Source: Spirogloea muscicola
Lineage: Eukaryota; Streptophyta; Zygnematophyceae; Spirogloeales; Spirogloeaceae
DNA length: 48,974 nt
Direction of reading: 5' to 3'
Assembly (NCBI GenBank): GCA_009602725.1
Contig: WELB01000251.1
Span: 1 to 48,974 of the forward strand
In this document: piece after piece, positions 33,302 through 43,400 of the stretch
Layout: each line of letters starts with the position of its first letter
Position numbering within the stretch: position 1 is the first letter of the stretch
Made by a program: the position numbers and the translations under genes
Notes under the pieces: generated by a model
What the model saw: only the letters and a program-made list of their open reading frames with translations
Database searches by the model: none
Told to the model about the DNA's origin: nothing

Positions 33302-36300
33302 ATGGCTTCACAACAGGCACCTGAATATCCACGTGGAGCTTGCGACTCGTCGGCAAGCTTCTGGANCGTCGCCGCCGCCGTCAGCCGCGCGGCGGTGACG
33401 ATGATGGCGGCGGCGGCGGCAGCTCCTTCTGCGCCGTCTGAGGACGTCGTCTATGTCGTGGCGAGGCCGGACGTCGGCGGCCTCAGCCTCGACGACGCCG
33501 CCGACAAGGCGCCGCCGCCGCCGGGCGTGCGCCTGCAGCCGTGGCCCGCCGAGCAGGGCGCGGGCTTGGAGGCCCTCCGGCCCGGCTTCCGGCCCGCCGA
33601 GTACCTGCGCCACTTTGGCAGTGGCCGGCTGGGCCTGCCGCTGCTATACGCGCCGCGCCTGCGCTCCACGCAGACCCTCCTGTCGGAGTGCGTTAGCAGC
33701 TACCTCCCCCTCCCTTCTTCGTACCTTCCTTGCACGTCAAGATTTTGATATCTGACATTGATATTTCTGCACGTCACGTGTATATCTCCCATTCAGAGTC
33801 CCTGCAATGTGCCGCAATTTCAAAGCCAGGGATATTGCCAATTGCTGCTGTTACTATGAGAGACCTTGTCTCTGCCTACAGTTCTGCCCTGCTGACTGTG
33901 GCGGTAGTTCGTTCACTATCAGTGCCTCTAGTAGTCCCTGGCACAAGTCCGGGCCTGGGCTTTCAGTGATTACCCTAATTGCAGTCACATTCGTAGGAGG
34001 AGCAAAGGGGTATGAGCTTTGCATGTTGATTCTGAACGCAGTATTGACACTTGGCATGGTAAGCATTGCAGGTCATTTGCATCTTTACCAGTAGGAACAC
34101 TGTGCATTGCTGACGAGCAGTACGGTGGTCGCGGTGAGCAAGCAGGCTGTCAAGCTTTATGGGATTGCCATTGCACTGTAGCTCTTATGTGCGAAGCCAG
34201 CACACAGTTTCTGCTCTCACAAGCCTGGCAAGGTAGCATTCATGGATCAACATGTATTCTTTCAAACTCGAAGAAGCACAGAGGCAAGTGAGCAGGTGAT
34301 AGCTGATGGTACGTACGGAATGGTGCTTGGTGCCAGGGCGAGGTGGTAACCAGTGGGTATCACCAGTTGGATGCCTGATGTTTTCAATCATGCTGCAGTG
34401 GGAGAATGGCCAAACACTGCCTTTCATGCAGTACATTGCATCGCTTGCGATAGTACAGGCTGTAGAAGAAGTGTCTTCACAGGCGTGCAAGGTAAGCCAG
34501 GATAGCCCAGGAGGAGCATGAGAGCTTGTTGGGTCTCTGGTCAATGGTCACATTTTGCTTCACTTGCACCGTCACTTGTGACATCAAGAAGGGCCGAGCT
34601 TGGACTCCAATTGTATATGCATCAGGCCGCTGACTCGAAAGGCGAGGAGCTAAGGCCCATATCACTTCGAATCAAGTGGCCTAATGATCTGTACGATTCT
34701 GGAGTGAAAGTTGGCGGAGTGCTCTGCACGTCAACATACTCCCAGAAAAAGTTTCGAGTTGTTATTGGTATCTGTCCTTACATTCTTCCGCTGCAACTGC
34801 AAGATTTAGACGATTTCTACAGCTGCTATCTGCTTAGTTCTTGCCTGTGCTAGACAGTGCTTGTACTGATCTGAGCTATTAGTGATGCTGCCTACCTCAT
34901 ATACACCATCTTACAGGTCCTTCTTGTGGATATGTTGCGGTGTGATGTACAGGGTGTGGCCTCAACGTCGCCAACAAGGAGCCCACGGTGTGTCTGCACG
35001 AACTCCAGCAGCGTGAACAGCCACAGGTGCCCTTGATTGAGCCGGAGGAGCTGCTGGCTAGCATCGTCTCCCACTTTGAGCTCCTTGTTGATCTCCTTGC
35101 CAGCTCCGGTGAGGAGCCTCAACTGCACCCTGTGAAGAGAACTTGCAAATTTTTGTCAAAGTCATGTGCCCTTCTGATGCTGACCAGCGATATGTCCACC
35201 TCGCGCCACCACTTACAGGTTTCGACAACATCAAATCGGCTTATATGGAACGTTGGCTCCACAGGTCTGCAATTGTTGTTGGTGCTGCAAGAGCAGTATA
35301 CAATACCTCCACAGAACATGTGCCAACAGTATTTGCTACCTGCACTGGATTGCTTATAGTGCCCGAGCTTACAAATTGCTGGTGTTGGGTTGACACAGCG
35401 GGCAGCAAATAGTACTCGATAATGCATCAGCTCCAAATGCAACCGAAGGCGGCATACGGACCAAAATGCAAGGCAAGAGCTTGGATCATGCAAAATCAGA
35501 AGGTGGTGTCTCCAAAGGGCCAGGAGTGATCAATTCCGAGGGGCTAGGCAAAATCTTGGGAGCTTCAAAGAATGAGATCGTTGGTAAAGGCTCAGGAGGG
35601 TCGTCCAAGCACGAGTCAGGCGACGAGCACAAACGTCACCCACCGTCTGAGCACGGTGGTAAAGGATTGGGTAATCAGAAGGCAGAAGAGGGCGGCAGCC
35701 TCCAACACGACTCAGAGCCTCAGTCTTCCAGCACAATCTCGGCGCAACCCAGGCCACACAAGCCAGGGAGCGAGAGCCACGGGCCTGTTGAACAGGCTGA
35801 CCATATGGCACCAGCCAAAGTTCCTCTCACAATTCAGGTCAGTTCTTCATCAGCCTCCTGTTGTGTTACTGCTGTAGTTTCTGCAGGTGTATGTGACTCA
35901 TAAGCTCTCTCAAAGCTGCACATATTTGCAACTTTCAGAGCATCACAACTGCCAGGATACTTTGTTGATGTCCAGGGTCTCACTCCAGACGGCTTCCTTC
36001 TGGCGCGCGACGAGCAGGGGCAATCCTATGCCCTCCACCCTGATGGTAACAGGTATACTTTCTCAGGGACAGAGACTGTCGGTCGTGCATTGGAGGGTAC
36101 ACAATGCCTCCAGCTGTCAACTCCTAGACAAGTGTGGGCCAAGCACTTCATTGGACTCTAGCATCCCGCATTTCTTTCAGAGTGAGTAGTGAAGCATCTG
36201 CTGTGTGGGGTTGCATTATCTGCATGAGGCTCTAAGGCTTGTCAATTGACTGGGCATCTGTGACTGTGGTTGAGCTCCTTTCGCTGTGTGCAGCTTGGAC

Positions 36301-36339
36301 TTCTTCAAGGGACTCATCTCTCGGAAAGTTGCTGTGTAA
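33302..36339 (+). CDS. HCS: Biotin-protein ligase (holocarboxylase synthetase)
   Basis: Exons: 33302-33687, 34072-34133, 34337-34491, 34599-34767, 34953-35108, 35219-35264, 35399-35886, 35956-36052, 36294-36339; about 534 residues. It activates biotin to biotinyl-AMP and attaches it to acceptor lysines, for example in acetyl-CoA carboxylase. Landmarks: YLRHFGSGRLGLPLLYAPRL, STQTLLSESFASLPVGTLCI, biotin loop QYGGRGGRGGNQWVSPVGCL, catalytic RIKWPNDLY, KVGGVLCTSTY, GCGLNVANKEPTVCL, SAYMERWLHRSGQQIVL, and C-terminal cap YFVDVQGLTPDGFLLA, SLDFFKGLISRKVAV. Between SGQQIVL and YFVDVQ, exon 7 inserts roughly 140 hydrophilic low-complexity residues. The donor at 35887 was chosen because it keeps phase; 35838 would not. 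The start could be 33302 or 33401, and an N at 33366 lies between. The stop TAA overlaps a TGTAA signal. Confidence 0.93.
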
Positions 36340-37260
36340 GCATCGCTGTGCAACAGGTTTGTACCCCTTCCACATGTGCTACTTAGGTTCAATTATCTGC
36401 TCCATGTCAACGACAGGGAATGCGCGCTCCCCTGACTGGGCTGGCGTGGGTGTTAAGGTTGTACTTATTGCACGTAAAATTTGTACAGTGTCTTGGTAGA
36501 GCGCAAGAAATGTAGATGATAGATGACAACTTTGATGATTTGATCTCGTCATTGCATGCACAAGGTAGTGTTACGAGCGGCCCAATCAATCTGCAATCTC
36601 TAGTCAACTTTGATTGACTCTTCAAAGAGCACATTCAAGGTCACAAATTGGCCACTTTGCTGGTCATCTGTGTTTCTGCAGTTTCTATATGTACATTCTT
36701 TGTTTCTCAGAAGTTCCTAGTCGCCCATGTGCAGTACAATCCGCTGCGGTTTGCTGACTGCTGGGTTTGGCTTCGTTGCCAATTGTTCATAACTATGGTA
36801 GGAAGTCGATAAGTATGATTGAAAATGAGTGCTGGTGAGATGGAGGGCTCATTGTGAAACTTGGGCACTGTGGCCACCTCAGTGCTCGGACATCCTCCAA
36901 GTGCAAGCACTGCAGGCAGCTCGGTAGTGAAGAGAGCTTGCTTTAGGCCCTCAAGTCTCAAGTCAGCCTCAACTTCCGTCCCAGTCGTAACAACCCTCAG
37001 GCGTGTCTTATGCTAGAAACCTTCCGTTGAGACTTGAGTCCACTGTCCATCGACGAAATGTGGGAGTTCAAGCAGCAGCAGATCTCCCGGATTACCACAG
37101 TTGGAAGCACCAACCTCATTGTTCTTGAGTGGAACGCTGTCTTCAGTTCCACTTCCTCATTGTCGACCTGTCATTTGCATCACCGAATGCCCTAGCAGAG
37201 AATGTCCTTGTCTTCCTCTCGAAATTGACTTTGAAGATATAAGTCTCACTGAGAAATACC
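36340..37260 (-). other. Unassigned stretch with coding-like minus-strand patches
   Basis: On the minus strand, segments read like protein without a family I recognise: ETYIFKVNFERKTRTFSARA (about 37,190-37,250), NNEVGASNCGNPGDLLLLEL (about 37,060-37,130) and VTTGTEVEADLRLEGLKQAL (about 36,930-36,995) followed by FTTELPAVLALGGCPSTEVA. No full exon chain could be built. It may be an unknown gene, a gene fragment or chance. Confidence 0.25.
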
Positions 37261-37336
37261 CTTTTTATCTGTTGTAGCCTTCTTGGGGTGCTGCTGGCTT
37301 TCGCTAAATATGCAAGCTTGGCTTTTCAGCTTACAG

Positions 37337-37415
37337 GGCGCGCTAGAAGTCAGGCCACTGGCTTCTGTGGCGGCGCTCTGGCTATTCAAATTAGCCTATG
37401 TGATTTGTATGTACT
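37337..37415 (+). repeat. Dispersed repeat, copy 1 (pairs with 39,790-39,870 inverted)
   Basis: Shares GGGCGCGCT/GGGTGCGCT, then TCAGGCCAC, GGCTTCTGTGGCGGCGC and CAAATT with the inverted copy at 39.8 kb. Both can be read as QAT-x-FCGGA-x-A-x-QI, so the repeat may derive from a coding element. Confidence 0.6.
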
Positions 37416-37461
37416 TTGTAACAATTTTACATGGCTGGAATGTCAATGCAGCAGTAACGTA

Positions 37462-37575
37462 TTGACAGATGCCTGGAGACTAGACACCTCATCCGGCTGA
37501 TAAATATATTGACTGTCAGTGCCGCAGGAAAGGCTTGACAGATACCTGGAGACGGACAATTTCACCAGGCTGGGC
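37462..37575 (+). repeat. Imperfect direct repeat, about 74-base period
   Basis: TTGACAGATGCCTGGAGAC at 37,462 and TTGACAGATACCTGGAGAC at 37,536, each followed by a diverged ACA-TTC-CC-GGCTG tail. Confidence 0.65.
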
Positions 37576-37931
37576 AGCGTGGCTTAAATATAGAGCTAAG
37601 AGCGGCGCAACCCGGAGTCGTTACACGCGAGACAGCATGGTGCTGGCGCTGGAACGGCGACGGGAGGTGGCAGCGCTGTAGACTGCGTTGACGGGGTTTA
37701 GTGATGACGGGAACGATAGACGGCTGACGATAGCGTGGGGGTAGTTAACGTCAGCTGCTAGTGACGGGGGACCGTCAGTACGGCGGTGGTTGCCGATGGA
37801 TGGGTAGATTGTCGGTGGTAGCCCGTTGACAGCCGTCGACAGGTCGTGGACGGGTCGTCAAACGAGAGACTGGGTGCCAAATGTCCCACCCGGGCCCGTA
37901 TGGCCGGGCTCGCAGTCCGTCGGGCTATACA

Positions 37932-37996
37932 GAAGAAGTGGCACTCCCAATGGGGGCAAGGGCTGCGAAAAGCCAGCCCAAAAAGAATTCACAAAG
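37932..37996 (-). repeat. Hairpin unit, diverged copy
   Basis: On the minus strand: GAATTCTTTTTGGGCTGGC, the stem GGGCTG/CAGCCC in 37960-37979, then CATTGGGAGTGCCACTTCTT. It has the same layout as the good copies, but with extra bases between stem and tail. Confidence 0.65.
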
Positions 37997-38027
37997 GTTC
38001 AGAGAGGCACCCGAGATGGCCAGCCCA

Positions 38028-38081
38028 GGCTTGGCGATCCACAGCATTCCTTACATACTCACTCGTGGGTACTCAAGTCCC
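38028..38081 (+). pseudogene. Residual retrotransposon C-terminus (ILTRGY)
   Basis: Reads PYILTRGYSS in frame, the tail signature of the retrotransposon ORFs in this window, with the stop replaced. It lies between two hairpin-unit copies. Confidence 0.4.
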
Positions 38082-38104
38082 CCCTTCAGCCTGCATCCGG
38101 ACCA

Positions 38105-38170
38105 TTGAAGAAGTGGCTCTGCCGAAGGGGGCAAGGGCTGTGAAAACCGAGCCCGAAAAAGGTGACAAGG
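38105..38170 (-). repeat. Hairpin unit, strongly diverged copy
   Basis: On the min-strand it shows CTTTTTCGGGCTCGG, a weak stem GGGCT/AGCCC (38135-38154) and GCCACTTCTTC. It resembles the copy at 37.95 kb, with a similar flank (AAGAAGTGGC), so the two may be a duplicated pair. Confidence 0.5.
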
Positions 38171-38557
38171 ATCGAAGGGGCCAAAAGCCAAGGATAAGGA
38201 AAAGCGGTGGCGCAGAACTGTGGGTAAAATAAATCACTCAACAACTACAAGTGAGGAGCCGCAGATCCGAAAGACTAGCAGCCGAAAACAATCCCCCTGA
38301 CGAAAGCCAGAGGCTGTAGTGAGAGCACGGCCAGCACGCAGGTGCAAGGACCATAACCTTAGCTACCCTTAGCATAAGGCTTCGCTTTAGATAGTCCCAC
38401 TCTTTGCACTACCTTTGGTTTGTTGTGGTTTCGCTTCTCTTCCTGCGCGCCGCGAGCCTTCTCTCTGCTTGCCAAGTCTGTCGGATAATTTGCCCAACAT
38501 CCATCATGTTTATTGGGCTGCCCGCTCATAATCATTGCCACACTGGAGCCGCTCCGG

Positions 38558-38590
38558 TACTCAGTAATCAGCTCAGCTGATTACTGAGTA
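38558..38590. repeat. 33-bp perfect palindrome with one central base
   Basis: Two 16-base arms around a single C at 38574. Each arm contains GATTACTGAGTA, close to the GGTTACTGAG stop region of the retrotransposon tails. Confidence 0.85.
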
Positions 38591-38845
38591 ACAGCTGGAA
38601 CGAAGCAGGTCTGAGGCTTCTTGTGGCCAACGGCCCCATCAGTTTTGCTTTGCGGTCTCCCCTTTTTCACAGCCATCACCTGACTTTGGAAGAGCTGGTA
38701 CTTTTCTGGAAGATTTTGCGAAGAAAGTAAAATCATTCAAGGTAAATGTGTGTATCAAGTGATGGAGGGCCTGCATGGCCAAGTACAAAGGCAAGCACAG
38801 ATGTACATTGACAGATGTACATCACATGCTGCTAAGCTGACCCGC

Positions 38846-39375
38846 TCAGTAACCACAAATCAGCACATAGAGGTCGCTAACCGTTGCTTGAATACCGACC
38901 GGCAATCCACAAGCTCTTATGCCAGCAACAAGGCTCGACCAGTCTGATGTTAATTCTATTTTGGGCTGGCTTTCTCCAGCCCCAATCCTCAATGGGCGAG
39001 CCCTTCTTCTTTCTGATGTAACGCATGAGCCTGAGCTCGCTGCAGACATGCTGAAACTCGACGTCGCAAAAATGCCAAGTAGGCTGTCGGCATGCCCATC
39101 TGTGCTGGAAGCATATCCTCACCTCGAGCATATCACAGATCTGCAATGCTCTCAAGTAGGCTATGGAAGGGAGGACACATGCAGCCGATTGTGTCAATCG
39201 CGGCTGGTAAAAGGTGATCACTGCGGGGGTAGTCAGAGTAGTGTAGTAGCTTTCTCTGCTCTGCACCACCCAATGCGTGGCCAGCAATATGATTCGATGC
39301 TGAACTCTTGTACGCTTCCCTCACAACCACGTCAACCAAGGCTCGTGGGCCTCCGCCAGATTGTGTCCAGGGTGC
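38846..39375 (-). pseudogene. Decayed REL endonuclease C-terminus of family B retrotransposon, interrupted
   Basis: On the minus strand it reads GGGPRALVDVVVREAYKSSA, HIAGHALGGAEQRKLLHYSD, HLLPAAIDTIGCMCPPFHSL and AQMGMPTAYLAFLRRRVSA, then, after the 61-bp hairpin insertion, a tail ending SDLYVLICGY-TGA (38846-38878). It is homologous to GGPRIITDVVTTDSY, FAGHAVGLAARAKEK and DEFAALAIDVHGAFGSRW of the intact ORF. The KKY motif is lost. Confidence 0.85.
38943..39019 (+). mobile_element. 61-bp hairpin mobile unit with 8-bp target duplication
   Basis: Insert 38951-39011, flanked by TCTGATGT at 38943-38950 and 39012-39019. It holds a 7-bp stem (GGGCTGG at 38963-38969, CCAGCCC at 38976-38982), then AATGGGCGAGCCC and a CTTCTTCTT end. 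Sites at about 8,250, 22,225 and 40,290 carry the same retrotransposon tail without the insert, so the empty site is known. Confidence 0.8.
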
Positions 39376-39424
39376 GACGGTGATGGCGTCCCTGAGAATC
39401 CGTGATGATGGGCATTTATTGCAA

Positions 39425-39480
39425 GGGGGGCGAGGGCTGTGAAAAGCCAGCCCTAACAAAATGGATAAGTTCCAAAGCTC
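39425..39480 (-). repeat. Hairpin unit, diverged copy
   Basis: Stem GGGCTG/CAGCCC within 39434-39453. The minus strand reads ATCCATTTTGTTAGGGCTGG into the stem and CTCGCCCCCC after it. Confidence 0.6.
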
Positions 39481-39659
39481 TGTAAAGCGCAGCCCCTTAA
39501 GGAGACTTTTGTTCGATCATTTTCTGGGTTGGCCAACCACAGCCATCGTCCTCTACTGGAAGAGACTCTCTTACGGATGACAGGTTTTGATCATTTTCTT
39601 CTCTATTTCGAAGAGCCCTAGCTTGGCGAGATCGGTCGTGTCGGATAGAAGGTGTGGGT

Positions 39660-39710
39660 GCACATGAAGTGAAATGGTGGTCAATATAAGCAAACACACT
39701 GTTCAGGCAA
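39660..39710 (+). repeat. Dispersed repeat, second copy of the ATGAA-TGAAA...GTTCAGGC segment
   Basis: Matches 22,660-22,705 in the same strand and 47,520-47,600 inverted. The shared end is CACTGTTCAGGC here and CATTGTTCAGGC in the first copy. Confidence 0.5.
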
Positions 39711-39789
39711 GAGCATTGCAAAATCTAGGGTTTCATAAGTCGAAGTACATGCTAAGGTCGCCAAAGTAACAGCGTGACGTAAGTACGCA

Positions 39790-39870
39790 TGGGCGAGCAC
39801 ATGCAGATCCGACAATTTGGGGAGCCGAAGCGCCGCCACAGAAGCTGGTGGCCTGATTTAGAGCGCACCC
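39790..39870 (-). repeat. Dispersed repeat, copy 2 (pairs with 37,337-37,415)
   Basis: Inverted relative to the first copy. The minus strand encodes QATSFCGGASAPQI within a longer open frame. Confidence 0.6.
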
Positions 39871-40149
39871 AGCACGCTGATGATTAGCCAGAGCTTGTGA
39901 CCGCTGTATGCTAAGCGAGAGCCGCATTTCGTACCATGCAACTAAAGCCTGCAGACTGCCTGCGTCCCAAGCTGTGCCCCCAACTGCGACTACGCGCGTC
40001 CACTAGCCGGGCCAGCCGGCGATGTTCAAAGAGGGAGGACCTTTATATACCGTAGCCCCCGTATATACTAATAGCGCATGTCTAGAAATGGTCTTTGGGG
40101 GGGTGATCCTTGAAATCCCTCTCCTTGTGTCTGGGTCCTCGTTTCCACA

Positions 40150-40388
40150 CTCCTGCAAAAGATCGCCAATCTAGGCTACACTCGACGTGCAGATGTGTTT
40201 CTGGCTGACATGGGCTTGCCAGCTGCCTATCTGTCGCTCTTGCGACGGCCTGTTTGCAGCGTGCTCAGGCTAGTGCCTGGCACCAAAAAGCTGGGCGAGC
40301 TCTAGTTGGTGGCAGAAGGGCTCCGTTTCTGGCATCTGGTATTCATGCATCAAGTAGTGACCTTTATATTTTGACCCGTGGTTATTAA
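40150..40388 (+). pseudogene. 3' fragment of family B retrotransposon
   Basis: Reads GYTRRADVFLADMGLPAAYL, matching GMLPAEMGMPAA of the 22-kb copy, and ends SDLYILTRGY-TAA (40356-40388). Its 3' UTR runs to about 40,435, directly against the intact retrotransposon. In-frame stops show decay. Confidence 0.78.
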
Positions 40389-40424
40389 GCGGGTCAATCT
40401 GCTGTAGGATATGTAGATCTTTAG

Positions 40425-43400
40425 ATGTGCTTGCCTTTGGACCACAGGCGCGCTAGGTCGAGGGCGCCGCCGCCGCCGCCCCTCCTAAACCCCGGGCCGT
40501 CGCCGGCGTCGCTGCCGGCGGCGCCCGCCATGGGGTCCGCGGCGCGCCGGTCTCTCGCACCCGCCGCCCTCGCCTCCGCCGCCCCGCTCCCCGTCGCCTC
40601 AACCGCGCGCCCCCGGCGCCGTCGACGGAGCCCGAGTCCGGAGTGGCTTCAGGAGTCGCTCCAGGCCAAGCATTGGTGTGAGGCGGTCCGGGCGCCTCGC
40701 CCCCGACTCAGGCAGGAGCGAGGCGCTGCGCCTCCGCCGCCAGCGCCGCCCGACCTTCATGTCCCCGCGTTGCTCCCCGCCGTGGTAGCCGCCGCCTGCC
40801 TCCGCTTCATCTGCAGGCCCGCTCCGCCGCCGCCGCCGCCGCCATTCCCCCTCCACGCGACACCGCCATCCACCGCAACGCCGCCACCGCTCCCCCCCTC
40901 ACCACCGCCGCCGCCACAACCGCCTGCGGCGTCAGAGGGCGTGCAGTGCCCTCGCTGTCCAAAATTGTGCAAAAATGCACATGGTCTTGCGATCCATGCG
41001 CACTCCTGCTTGAAGCGCGCCGGCATCGCCGCCGCGGCGGCTGCTGCGGCAGTCGCGGCAAGCGGCCCCCCCGTCCTTGCTCAGGCCGTCCCCGCTCCGG
41101 AGCAGGAGCATCACTCGGAGGAGCATATATCGCCTCCAGCCCCAGAGATGTGTGGGGCACCCGCTTTATTGACTCCGCCCTCGAGACATGATGGGCCCCC
41201 TGAGGTGAACCCAATCCCTCCGCAGGGTGCACCGTCGTATGAGCACGAAGCCGCCCCTCATCTTCCCGCGGGTGTTGTGCCTCTCGTGGAAACAGGGCTG
41301 CCGTCCCCACCGCCATCGCCGCCGTCACCTCCTCCGCCGCCGCCGTCGCCTCCGCTACCCCAGCACCCACCACCGTTGAGCCAGTCATCGGCGCCGCCCC
41401 CGTCGCCGCCGCCTCCACCCTCGCCGAGCGAGCCAGCGCCACCGCCGCCGCCTTCACCGGCCTCGCCCGACCCCCCGCGGTGCCAATACTGCACGAAGCC
41501 CTACACCACGCGGTCAGGCCGGACCCTCCATGAACGGGCCTGCGTGTGCAACAACAACCGTGCGGAGCAGGCGCGGGGCGCAGCTGCTGCAGGTGGCCGC
41601 CGGGGCCGGCCAGGCCGGCCAGTCCCACCCGCGCCGTCCCCACCCACGCCTCAGCACTGGCAGTGGCTGGCCGGCCTCGACCTGGCAGCCGTCCACCGCC
41701 AGGCGGCCCTCCCGCTCGTCCGCCACGTTCCCCGCTGGGTGCGTCCACACATTCGCCGCGCGCTTCGCCCGGCGATGCAGCGGATTGTCCGAGACCATCG
41801 GGACGAGGCGGCCTGGAAGCAGTTCCTCCTCTTCCCCCGGCTACTGCTCGGGCGCGTCCCCAACGACGGCCGCCGGCAGGGCCAGCAGCCCCTCCTGGAG
41901 CGCGTCCAGATGTTCGAGGGCGGCCAGTGGGAGGAGCTTCTGGCACGCCACGATGCAGCGGTGGCCGCCTCGGCGGCAGACCATGGGGCCACGCGGGCCG
42001 CGCCAGCCGGGGCCGCCAATGTCCGCCGGGCGCTACGCTTCGGCCATGCGGGCGAGTTGTCCAGGGCGGTCCAGGCCCTGGACGACTCGGTGCTGGCGCC
42101 CACCAACGCCGCAACGCGGGCGGCCCTGGACTCCCTGCACCCTCCGGCGCGCAACCCCCTGCCCCCGTGGCTGGACATCTTCACCCCGCTGGAGGAGGTG
42201 GTCCTCGACGCCGACGCCCTGCGGCAGGCCCTGCAGAGCAGCCGCCGCGCAGCCGCTGGAGGTCCTTCCCACATGCTCACCGAGCACCTCCGGGAAATCT
42301 TCTTGGAGGGGGACGCTGCCGACTTCGCGGCGCTCCACCAGGTGTGCCAGCTCCTAGCTCGCGACCAGGTCCCAGCCAGCGTTCGGGACGTCCTGTGCGC
42401 CAGTACACTGCTGGCGCTCAGCAAGGCCGGCGGAGGGGTCCGGCCCATCGCCATCGGGGAGGTACTCTACCGTCTGGTGGGGCGCGCACTCTGGCAACAG
42501 CACGCGGGGCAGGCCCAAGCACACCTGGCGCCCCAGCAGTTTGGCGCGGGGCTACGGAGCGGCGGCGAGACGGTCGTGCACGGCGTACGGGCCACCCTGG
42601 ACCTGCACCCGGAGTGGGTGGCTATGGCAGTCGATGTCCGCAATGCCTTCAATAGCGTTGATCGGGACGTCATTGCGGAGGAGCTGAGAGAGGCCTTCCC
42701 CAGCCTTCTACCCTTCTTCAGGCTGGGGTACGGTCGGCCAAGTGACCTGCTGTGGCGGACGGAGGGGGGAGCGGTGGAGACCCTCCACTCCACCAGGGGT
42801 GCACGTCAAGGGGATCCACTCGCTGGATTCTACTACGCGCTGGCACACCATCGCGCGCTCCAGGCAACGGTCGCGGCTCACCCTGGCGTGCTGGTGCCGA
42901 CGTACGCAGATGATACCACTCTGGTGGGACCGCCTGCAGACGTCGTGGCAGCCTTTGCTACCCTCCAGGTGCAGCTGGGCGCGATCGGCCTGGACATCAG
43001 GGCGGACAAGTGCTGTGCCTGGTCCCCGGCAGGTCCCCTGCCAGCCCACCTGGGCCTGCCCGTGGGCTGCCAGACACCGGCCGAGGGCCTCACTCTCCTC
43101 GGCGTCCCCCTGGGCGCACCTGCCTTCGTGGCGGAGCAGCTGCAGGGGCGGCTGCAGGACCACCTCCGGCCGGCGGCCCGCCTGCACACGCTGAACGACA
43201 TGCAGCTGGCAACCGCCATGCTGACCCGGTGCATCGCGCAGCGGCCCCACTACCTGGCCCGCACCGTCCTTCCCTCACCGGCGGTGACGGCAGCGTATGA
43301 GGCCTTCGACACCGGCATCATGGCGGCCGCAGCCTCCCTCGTGCAGCACCCGGCGTTCCTCACCACCCAAGCTGCGCAGCTGCAGGCCAGCCTGCCGATC

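Noticed and set aside
32690-33748. Overlapping long frames on both strands between GCP4 and biotin ligase
   Set aside because: Only the GCP4 first exon and the ligase first exon have conserved residues. The rest is stop-poor GC-rich promoter DNA.
40807-42114. 435-codon minus-strand frame opposite the retrotransposon
   Set aside because: Antisense shadow of the GC-rich plus-strand ORF, with Gly/Arg-rich low-complexity content and no motif.
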